A stretch of DNA of 64,000 bases, taken from assembly GCA_019637435.1 (NCBI GenBank), contig JAHBVO010000004.1, forward strand, positions 372,001 through 436,000. The letters run 5' to 3'. This DNA is from Candidatus Obscuribacterales bacterium (GTDB taxonomy: Bacteria; Cyanobacteriota; Vampirovibrionia; Obscuribacterales; Obscuribacteraceae). The notes below the pieces were generated by a model, which was not told the origin of the DNA, searched no databases, and saw only the letters and a list, made by a program, of their open reading frames with translations. Positions 57,775-64,000 of the stretch are shown here, piece by piece. The first letter of the stretch is position 1. Every line of letters begins with the position of its first letter. The position numbers and the translations under genes were made by a program.

Positions 57775-58971
57775 CTAGATCGAGGACTCGATATTCTCCG
57801 CCTCTTTAACGTCAGACATTTCTCGCAGGCGCTTCGCGTAGCCTCTGAGAAATTCCTTCTTGTACTCAGAACTCACAATCGGTGCTTCGTCGAGTTTTGC
57901 TTTGCAGCGGGCCAGAAGTTTCTTCGCTTCTGCGGTATTGTCCTGCTTCATGTTAGCTTCCGCCAGGATGCACATCGCGTTCACCGTCGACTCCACGTTG
58001 CCAGCCTCTGATGTGTCAAGTATCTTTACGGCCTGCTCGGCCAGAGGCTGCGCTTTGTCATACTGCTGCTGTTTCAAGTACAGCGTGCTCAGTCCGATCA
58101 AGCAGTATGCTGCGCTAACACTGTGTTCACCAAGCTTATCGTCGTAGATTGACTTTGCGCGTTTGAACGAAGTCGTTGCGTTGTCGAATTGCTTTCCTTT
58201 TGTATACGCGACGCCTTGAATTCTCAAAGCGTCAGCCAACTCGATATGGTTTTCGCCATAGAGTCCTTCTGCAATCTTGATGGCTTTTTCGCAGAGTGGG
58301 ATCGATTTGTCGGCATCGCTCTCGGACCAATAGTGTGCGAGATTGATCAAGCTCTTTATCATCTCGGCTTTGAAGTCTGCGTTGCTCTGATTCATTTCGC
58401 AAATGGATAGAGCCTTTTCAAATAACTCCTTTGCGCCTTCTGATTTCCCTAACTGCATTTTGACGAGACCTTCATTATTGAGGGTTGACGCCATCGCAAG
58501 AGAATCGCTCCCATTCGATTCCTCTATAAGTTTAAGAGCCTTTTGATTCAATTCGGAGGCATATTCATAGCGTCCCATGCTGTAGTAAACGTTCGACAGA
58601 TTGTTGTATGCAGAGGAAAGCTGCGCCTTAGTCGCTTGAGGACTGGATTCGTAAATCTCAAGCGATTGCTTTTGCGCTTGTTCCGCCTCTTTCAGTCGTC
58701 CCGTTTGATTGTATACAGTACCCAGCAAACCCAGACTGACTGCCTTTTCCAGTGAGTGGCTTTTCAGTGCATCGAGCACGCCAATAGATTCCTTGAGTTC
58801 TGACTCTGCTTTGGCGAAGTCGTTTTTAAACAGCGCTGCCCTTCCAGCGTTCTGGTGAGAGAGCCAGGCATCATCTGACGATCCTGATGTGCACGAAGTG
58901 AGCGAAACGCCAATGGCGATTAGACAGAAAATTGTCGCAAGTTTCGCAGTGTATTGTCGGCGCGGATTCAT
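57775..58971 (-). CDS. TPR lipoprotein
   Basis: About 398 residues. A lipoprotein signal (ATIFCLIAIGVSLTSC, lipobox SLTSC) is followed by a polar spacer and about eight TPR motifs, for example GRAALFKNDFAKAESELKES, NNLSNVYYSMGRYEYASELN, IQGVAYTKGKQFDNATTSFK and GLSTLYLKQQQYDKAQPLAE. TPR lipoproteins commonly scaffold envelope complexes. The start is ATG 58971 (MNPRRQ), the closest Met to the signal; earlier in-frame Met codons at 58998 and 59025 are possible, and none has a good ribosome site. It lies behind the PepSY-TM gene on the same strand. Confidence 0.85.
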   Translation of the reverse strand: MNPRRQYTAKLATIFCLIAIGVSLTSCTSGSSDDAWLSHQNAGRAALFKNDFAKAESELKESIGVLDALKSHSLEKAVSLGLLGTVYNQTGRLKEAEQAQKQSLEIYESSPQATKAQLSSAYNNLSNVYYSMGRYEYASELNQKALKLIEESNGSDSLAMASTLNNEGLVKMQLGKSEGAKELFEKALSICEMNQSNADFKAEMIKSLINLAHYWSESDADKSIPLCEKAIKIAEGLYGENHIELADALRIQGVAYTKGKQFDNATTSFKRAKSIYDDKLGEHSVSAAYCLIGLSTLYLKQQQYDKAQPLAEQAVKILDTSEAGNVESTVNAMCILAEANMKQDNTAEAKKLLARCKAKLDEAPIVSSEYKKEFLRGYAKRLREMSDVKEAENIESSI

Positions 58972-59076
58972 GAAGCGTGCCCGAGTTAGTAAAACCATAT
59001 TGTCGCATGAATTCGAAACGGGCAAACCGCCTCTTGCAAGCTCGGTGTAGGAATTCCAACTCGCCCTCTAATGATT

Positions 59077-60318
59077 TCAGAGTCTACGTAGCTCGGATTT
59101 TTTTTCTCTCCGCGCAGCGATACCATTAGCAAATAGAAAAAGTCCGGTCAGAGATAAGATTGCTGGAGTTAAGCCAACGAATAACCATGCGCATTTTGAG
59201 ATTGTGCCAGCGAAGGTTCCGAAGTGCAGTTTAATCAGCCACGTGATAATTTGATCGCCGGTTGGAGGCGCTTCAGCTGTTGAAACCGCCAACACTTTTC
59301 CGGTCTTTGGCGCCATGAAAACCTGCGTGGTCGGTACGTTCTCATTCGTTTCCGTAGAGTTTTTCAACCAGATGCGAACTGAGTTTCTGCGTTTGTCAGG
59401 AAACGCTATGCGGAATACGGCCGAGTTGGAGCCGGCGTTTTGACGAGCTATTGAAATAAGTTTGTCGATGTCAGGTTCCAATCCGGGGCGAGTGGAACCG
59501 GACTCGGAGCTACTTCCCTCGTTTGCAACCTTGCTGGCTGTTGGTTCCGCTATCTTTTTCTGGTTGGAAACAGGCGCAATTGTATTCAGATTTTGCTCGA
59601 AGAAATTTGGAAACCCGAAGTAAAAGGCGCTGGTCGCCTGCAGCAGGAGAAACGGTAAAACCCAGATACCGAGCGCGCTATGAATGCTCCAGTTGATGCG
59701 CTTCATGCTTCCTCGAAAGGACATCTTAAATCCGTTGAGCCATTTTGCGACACCTCTCCACCAGGCGACGACGCCTGTGATTGAGAGCAGTGCAAGCAAC
59801 AATCCACCTGCACCGTTGACCATGCGACCTGTCTTTCCGGCGAACAGATTAAAGTGCAAATCGCGCAGTGTTTCGAGAACCGCATTCTTGGTTTTTAAAC
59901 CGATAACGGTGCCCGAGTAAGGATCGACCTGGCAGTTTATTCTTTCGTTGTCGCCTTTAAGAGCGAAGACATCGATTGGCTGCGACTCTTCGTCAGGGAC
60001 TATCAATCCCGTAACCTTGTAACCCGGATAAGCTGCTTCTGAATTTTCGACGATTTTAGCGTAGCTAATTTTTGTTGATAGAACCTTAACGGCAGGCGAT
60101 GGGCAAGCCCATTCACTTAATTCGTCGTGGAAAACCAGGGAGACTCCGGTCAAACTAATAACGAGCATGTAGAGGGCAAGTACAGCACCCACCCATCTGT
60201 GTATAAAAAAGCAAACTTCTCTCAGGCGTGATTGCATCGGTGAGCGCAAAAGTCGTGTCCACTCCGATGGCGCTCTTCTGTCTTCGACTGTTTCGAACAG
60301 CTGCGGTTCAACGACCAA
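59077..60318 (-). CDS. PepSY-TM protein
   Basis: A 413-residue inner-membrane protein of the PepSY-associated TM helix family. It begins with EVCFFIHRWVGAVLALYMLV and ISLTGVSLVFHDELSEWACP, then a periplasmic PepSY-like part (YPGYKVTGLIVPDEESQPID, then DPYSGTVIGLK), LHFNLFAGKTGRMVNGAGGL, LALLSITGVVAWWRG, NWSIHSALGIWVLPFLLLQA, and a final helix pair (KCAWLFVGLTPAILSLTGLF). Family members often carry heme-type histidines and are linked to iron-siderophore reduction. It starts with TTG 60318 inside the MFS gene end (11-nt overlap), so translation is coupled. Confidence 0.88.
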   Translation of the reverse strand: MVVEPQLFETVEDRRAPSEWTRLLRSPMQSRLREVCFFIHRWVGAVLALYMLVISLTGVSLVFHDELSEWACPSPAVKVLSTKISYAKIVENSEAAYPGYKVTGLIVPDEESQPIDVFALKGDNERINCQVDPYSGTVIGLKTKNAVLETLRDLHFNLFAGKTGRMVNGAGGLLLALLSITGVVAWWRGVAKWLNGFKMSFRGSMKRINWSIHSALGIWVLPFLLLQATSAFYFGFPNFFEQNLNTIAPVSNQKKIAEPTASKVANEGSSSESGSTRPGLEPDIDKLISIARQNAGSNSAVFRIAFPDKRRNSVRIWLKNSTETNENVPTTQVFMAPKTGKVLAVSTAEAPPTGDQIITWLIKLHFGTFAGTISKCAWLFVGLTPAILSLTGLFLFANGIAARREKKSELRRL

Positions 60319-61705
60319 TCTTCACCGCCTTATCACCCGTCTCTCGCGGACCTGCTGAACTGTTTGATTCGCGGTTTGCTCTTTCAGACTCTGCATGTTC
60401 CGAGTGTATCGGTACATGTTTGAAACAGAAATAGAGGCTGACGTCATAAATGCTCTTGAGTGCGCCTGCCACTATTAACGGTGCTCCGGACATCACGTTC
60501 TGCATCAAGGCTCCCGTTATCGTAGGCGCGATGCCCTGAGCAATGGCTCTTGATGACGTGGTTAGTCCTGCTGCAAACGCGCGGTCCTTTTCCGGAACGA
60601 TCAGCATTGTGTAGGCTTGTCTGACGGGAATGTCCATCGAGGAGAAACCACTTCGCAACAACAGAAGACCTGCAGCCCATGCTGCGGATGGAAGGAAGGG
60701 CATGAGGCAGAGGGCCAGGCTGCAAGGCAGGTGTGTAAATACCATTGTGTTGAGTAAACCGACTCGGCGCACTACTAGCGGTGCAAAGACAAATGATAAG
60801 GCTGCGATGATATTGCACCAGAAGTAGACAGGACCGATGAAGGTTGCGTCGACATGGTAGCGTTGGTAGAACCAGAGTGTAAGCAAAGATTGCACAACAA
60901 AACCGCCGCCGAATGCATCAACGCTCTGGAGCCCTGCCAGCTGCCAGATGCGCTTCCGGCTTGAAATCTTAGAGGAAACCGAGCGCCGCTGTTCTTCTAC
61001 CTGCGTCTGCCCTGCTGTCTGCTGAATGTTTTCTTCCTCTGCTTGCAGAGGGGCTTTATCCGGTTTCAAATTGACCAGCGCATAAATCAGACCGAGAACT
61101 AAACCACCTATGGAGTACGAATAAAATATCGTCTGATATGCAACAACCGGCGGTGCAAACTTCATCGCTGCAACGCAAATACCGGCAAGTAGAGCACCCA
61201 GCGCTGCTCCGGCAAATCCGACCATGTTGTACCAGGAGTATGCAGCAGTGAGTTTTTGAGTTTTGGTCGAATTGGAAATGATTGTTTGCTCAAGAGGTGC
61301 GAAGGGACCTCCCTCATAGCCGGCGGGACTGACAATTCCGCAGGTGACTGCCAGAATGAGTATCCATTTTTCCTCAGCCGTTGCCAGAACAATGCCACCA
61401 CATACGATGACCGCGCATGCGATGAACAGAACTTTCCGCACGCCAATCCGATTTGCCACTGATGCTGCAAGTGTTGTGATAAGAGCGTCTTCGAGCAGAG
61501 TTGCGGATAGCAGCAAGCCGACTTCGGTGCTGGAAAAGCCTCTATTCAGAAGGAAGAGCGCCAATACAATCGATATGGCGCCGAAGCCCATAGTTCTAAT
61601 TGTCTTAGCAATGCAGAGGAGAAGGAGATTGCAGGAGCCGTTTGAAAACGAAACCATTGCCCTCGAAAGCATCTGTCGGTTGTTCAGGAGTCTGGGACTT
61701 TGCAC
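60308..61705 (-). CDS. major facilitator superfamily transporter
   Basis: A 465-residue transporter with 12 predicted helices: IRTMGFGAISIVLALFLLNR, RGFSSTEVGLLLSATLLEDA, a cytoplasmic RIGVRKVL motif (MFS motif A type), ILILAVTCGIVSPAGYEGGP, and a long polar middle loop (PDKAPLQAEEENIQQTAGQT) between the halves. The second half includes LLLRSGFSSMDIPVRQAYTM. The substrate is unknown. It starts at GTG 61705, with GAGGCGGA spanning the stop of the GCS2 gene 10 nt upstream. It lies between the ligase and PepSY-TM genes of one operon, and may export the ligase product. Confidence 0.9.
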   Translation of the reverse strand: MQSPRLLNNRQMLSRAMVSFSNGSCNLLLLCIAKTIRTMGFGAISIVLALFLLNRGFSSTEVGLLLSATLLEDALITTLAASVANRIGVRKVLFIACAVIVCGGIVLATAEEKWILILAVTCGIVSPAGYEGGPFAPLEQTIISNSTKTQKLTAAYSWYNMVGFAGAALGALLAGICVAAMKFAPPVVAYQTIFYSYSIGGLVLGLIYALVNLKPDKAPLQAEEENIQQTAGQTQVEEQRRSVSSKISSRKRIWQLAGLQSVDAFGGGFVVQSLLTLWFYQRYHVDATFIGPVYFWCNIIAALSFVFAPLVVRRVGLLNTMVFTHLPCSLALCLMPFLPSAAWAAGLLLLRSGFSSMDIPVRQAYTMLIVPEKDRAFAAGLTTSSRAIAQGIAPTITGALMQNVMSGAPLIVAGALKSIYDVSLYFCFKHVPIHSEHAESERANRESNSSAGPRETGDKAVKIGR

Positions 61706-61715
61706 TTTGTCCGCC

Positions 61716-62852
61716 TCAAATTCGTGCGGCGTGCGCTGGCAGCGTTTGACTGAGCTTCGTTGTCGGCGCTGTCAGGTCGGAATGAATCGGCTGGACCAAG
61801 AGGGTTTTAAGAGTTTCCTCCAGACTGTTGGTTTCAAAAAATGTCTCGATGATGCGGTCAGAAGGACAACTTCCGTTCTCTAATCGAGTCCGTAGTATCT
61901 TCAAACTGCTTGTGTCAATGTCGAACCAGTAAGCAATTTTTTCGGCACTCTCGATTACGGCAGCGGCACGTTCCTTTTCATCGCTGCATTCGAGCCCGTG
62001 AATTGCGAGATTCTGCAATCGTTTCAACCTGACTTCATCGGACTCTCGTCCTGTCAGGGTGTTGTCGAGCAACATGCTCAAAGCGCACAAGAAGTAGGCG
62101 TGATAGTCTCTTAAGTCGTTTGCCATCTCGAATCCTTTGAATTCGAAGCGCAGTGACGGCTCTGTATGTATGTAATACAAAGGTGCCCAGAGAGAGCGCT
62201 TGAAGGTGCGGAAGGACTTGCCGTTCTTACCTTCGACTCGCCAGAGTGCGCCATTCACAAGCGGCGAATTGAAAGACAGTGCCACCACCGATGGTAGGTA
62301 ATAGTTTATCTTCTGACCGAGTGATTCGCGATCGATATCTTCGCGCATTGCATCGGGCACACTTATGTTCATGTCTGGACCATATGTGGTCATGGCTGTG
62401 AGCGCCCACTGCCAGTAGTCATGTCTGCGATAGTTAGGGGCGGCGTGAAAGTTGAATTCGGTTGGATGATGTGAGATCGTGGCTAGAGAGTAACCTGCGG
62501 AGGAAACGCACCTCCTCAGTCGATCAGTTATTTCTCTCAAGTTGGATATAGTTGTGCCGATCGTTGGTGCAATTGGAGTGCGGATTTCTATGCCCTTGGG
62601 CAGTAGCATTCGCGGTTTCATATTTGCGTCGGTCAAATAGTAGCCTTCTATCAAATACGGATTTGCAATTTTGTGCAGAGGCTTTATGTTGAAACCGTCG
62701 GTCGAAAAATCAGCGACTGGAATCGCGTCAACAAGCTCCAGTAGCCGCTCGAAGTTCAGGTCCTCATAGAACAAAGGTTTAAATGTCGCGCTATTCAGCA
62801 GCAGATGTTCTGTTTCAATTCCAAAACCGAATTGGTTTTGTTCGTTAGCCAT
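61716..62852 (-). CDS. GCS2-type carboxylate-amine ligase
   Basis: A 378-residue ATP-dependent ligase of the glutamate-cysteine ligase 2 (YbdK-like) family. Motifs: NQFGFGIETEHLLLNSATFK (N-terminal Glu-rich ATP/metal site), LLPKGIEIRTPIAPTIGTTI, FNFHAAPNYRRHDYWQWAL, ALSFNSPLVNGALWRVEGKN, and PSLRFEFKGFEMANDLRDYH. Members join an amino acid carboxylate to an amine, but the product need not be gamma-glutamylcysteine. Start ATG 62852 (MANEQNQ) follows AAGAAGGT; a TTG 15 nt earlier is less likely. It leads the operon with an MFS exporter and a PepSY-TM gene. Confidence 0.88.
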   Translation of the reverse strand: MANEQNQFGFGIETEHLLLNSATFKPLFYEDLNFERLLELVDAIPVADFSTDGFNIKPLHKIANPYLIEGYYLTDANMKPRMLLPKGIEIRTPIAPTIGTTISNLREITDRLRRCVSSAGYSLATISHHPTEFNFHAAPNYRRHDYWQWALTAMTTYGPDMNISVPDAMREDIDRESLGQKINYYLPSVVALSFNSPLVNGALWRVEGKNGKSFRTFKRSLWAPLYYIHTEPSLRFEFKGFEMANDLRDYHAYFLCALSMLLDNTLTGRESDEVRLKRLQNLAIHGLECSDEKERAAAVIESAEKIAYWFDIDTSSLKILRTRLENGSCPSDRIIETFFETNSLEETLKTLLVQPIHSDLTAPTTKLSQTLPAHAARI

Positions 62853-63321
62853 AGTTACCTTCTTCAAGACGAATTCGTCTTGTCTTAGAAATTTGCTTAT
62901 TGAGAAACATTCGCAAATTAGTCTCTCAGTGTAAGAGATAGACGTTCGAATTCAACTCTTGGCAGCATGAGTTAATGTAGAGCATCCTGTTTTTGAGACG
63001 TTTTGTTACGTGTGGCTAATGAGGATGGGTTGGGCTGTGCTCTTTGCAGGGTGTCTTCAGCTATTTGCGATATATTCGCATTTGCCGAGCAAAGGCGCGG
63101 GTGAGTGGTACCACTCGGCGGATTTGGCACTGCCACTTTGCCTAATACTCTGAAATAAAAACAGACGACTCTGTGCGTTTGCCAAAATCTTGCCTGATCC
63201 TCTAGGATGACAGATATGGGCTGTGAGTCTCGATCACGCGACGATCACAACAACGCCTGAGAACCGCATTTCGCAATTGCATCCTTGAGCAATGAAACTC
63301 GTAACACCAAGGAGGCAAGAA
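62853..63321. other. intergenic region between the ligase operon and an AraC gene
   Basis: 469 bp holding the divergent control region. It contains GCGA-TATAT-TCGC (63067-63079) and the palindrome at 63103-63116. No gene is supported before the small ORF at 63322. Confidence 0.5.
63103..63116. promoter_or_regulatory. 14-bp perfect palindrome
   Basis: GAGTGGTACCACTC, between the divergent ligase operon and AraC-type regulator. It could be a regulator site. Half of it (GAGTGGTAC) recurs at 57244. Confidence 0.45.
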
Positions 63322-63357
63322 ATGGTAACTCAGGCATTTACGAGGAATCCCAGGTGA
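63322..63357 (+). CDS. 11-codon upstream ORF coupled to the AraC gene
   Basis: ATG 63322 encodes MVTQAFTRNPR and stops at TGA 63355-63357. It has a strong ribosome site (AAGGAGG at 63309-63315), and its stop overlaps the next start as GTGA. Either a leader peptide that couples translation of the regulator, or the true start of the regulator separated by a one-base indel. Confidence 0.5.
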   Translation: MVTQAFTRNPR

Positions 63358-64000
63358 CATCGACCGTTCCCAAAAGAGCAAACATGCGGCTGGCTGGTTT
63401 GATTGAAAAACTTGCCAGTTCTGAAGGTTATTCGAACTCGCTGTTGCCGTCGGTCTTTTTTCTGAAGGCGAGCCATTCTTCGCCGCCTATGCCTGTGATT
63501 TATGATCCAACGATAGTGATAATCGCTCAGGGGCAGAAAATCGGTTTTGTCGGCGAGTCGCGTTTCGTATTTGATTCGAATAACTATCTCGTTATGTCGA
63601 TACCGTTGCCGTTCGAATGTGAGACGACGACTAGCGCAGATCAGCAGCCCCTTTATGGCATAGCGGTGCGAATCGAGCCGACTGTAATCGCGGAGCTGTT
63701 GCTGGAGATGGACGACAAGTTTAAGGGCGCAGGAGATATCACGCGCGGGTTCAGCACGGTTCGACTCGATGACGGATTATCGAATGCCGCGGAGCGATTG
63801 TTGAAGGCTCTTGCCTCCAGCTCTGACGCGCGAATTCTAGGACCGCAGATCGTTCGTGAAATCATCTATCGAGTTTTGTGCGGCGAACAATCCGATGCTT
63901 TGAAGGCACTCGTTACAAGGCGAAGTAAATTCGCTCAAATCGCTAAGACTTTGAGGCGAATTCATGCTGAGTACAAACGCAAACTGGATGTTGAAACGCT
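63354..64000 (+). CDS. AraC-family regulator, AraC_N type (cut by window end)
   Basis: An open frame runs from GTG 63354 (or ATG 63384) to the window edge, 215 codons without a stop. The N-terminal ligand domain of the AraC_N type is clear: LIEKLASSEGYSNSLLPSVF, PVIYDPTIVIIAQGQKIGFV, YLVMSIPLPFECET, and REIIYRVLCGEQSDALKAL. The last residues (FAQIAKTLRRIHAEYKRKLD) enter the first DNA-binding helix region, so the HTH domain lies outside the window. It is divergent from the GCS2-MFS-PepSY operon and a likely regulator of it (inference). Confidence 0.88.
   Translation, partial: MTSTVPKRANMRLAGLIEKLASSEGYSNSLLPSVFFLKASHSSPPMPVIYDPTIVIIAQGQKIGFVGESRFVFDSNNYLVMSIPLPFECETTTSADQQPLYGIAVRIEPTVIAELLLEMDDKFKGAGDITRGFSTVRLDDGLSNAAERLLKALASSSDARILGPQIVREIIYRVLCGEQSDALKALVTRRSKFAQIAKTLRRIHAEYKRKLDVET

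Overview
The window looks like a chromosomal segment of a diderm (Gram-negative-type) bacterium of roughly 50% G+C. The envelope evidence is a TolC-type outer membrane protein, an OmpA-like protein, lipoboxes, a dTDP-rhamnose pathway and a giant secreted beta-helix adhesin. Large lineage-specific hydrophilic proteins, TPR proteins, FecR-like C-termini, DUF6745, an atypical Hanks kinase and ACT-malic enzyme remind me of non-photosynthetic Cyanobacteriota (Melainabacteria/Vampirovibrionia, Obscuribacter-like). That taxonomy is an inference from protein style, not proof. No rRNA, tRNA, CRISPR array, intact transposon or phage was seen.

Layout. 1-1 kb: a small membrane protein and the decayed remains of a secreted metallopeptidase-like gene. 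1-8.3 kb: a surface-polysaccharide block with a rhamnosyltransferase-like GT2, an initiating sugar transferase and all four dTDP-L-rhamnose functions (rmlA, rmlB, rmlD, rmlC-like), split by an NTF2-like gene and an orphan AbiEi/DUF6088 antitoxin-like gene. 8.4-15 kb: an unknown protein, ACT-malic enzyme and a stress group (17M-like glycine-zipper protein, BON protein, ferritin-like protein, small lipoprotein, GlsB/YeaQ membrane protein), with a duplicated hairpin RNA motif after the ferritin gene. 15-18.7 kb: a secreted FecR-like protein, a divergent AraC/azoreductase pair with a TetR-type operator, and an exported membrane protein.

18.7-31.4 kb: a 22-bp repeat array, an ECF-like sigma factor with a partner gene, then TolC, a TPR/TonB-C-like protein and a 1460-aa adhesin whose C-terminal domain matches that of the 15 kb secreted protein, followed by an 806-aa hydrophilic protein. 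31.4-42.4 kb: lineage-specific genes (exported protein, a 1159-aa TPR membrane protein with a Cys-rich membrane partner, a thioesterase, a double-ACT protein, a PAS protein, a protein with repeated GspE-N-like modules, and a 748-aa unknown). 42.6-50.4 kb: a thioredoxin-fold DUF255 protein, an alpha/beta-hydrolase relic and an intact hydrolase, a DUF6745 plus protein kinase pair, and a SulP transporter. 51-57.7 kb: DUF547, an OmpA-like surface protein, an SDR/dienoyl-CoA-isomerase pair and an NCS1-type permease behind a (CT)n tract.

57.8-64 kb: a TPR lipoprotein, then a tightly coupled minus-strand operon of GCS2-type carboxylate-amine ligase, MFS exporter and PepSY-TM protein, facing a truncated AraC-type regulator preceded by a coupled 11-codon ORF. 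This operon, the shared C-terminal surface domain, and the covarying hairpin repeats are the strongest leads for something not yet described.
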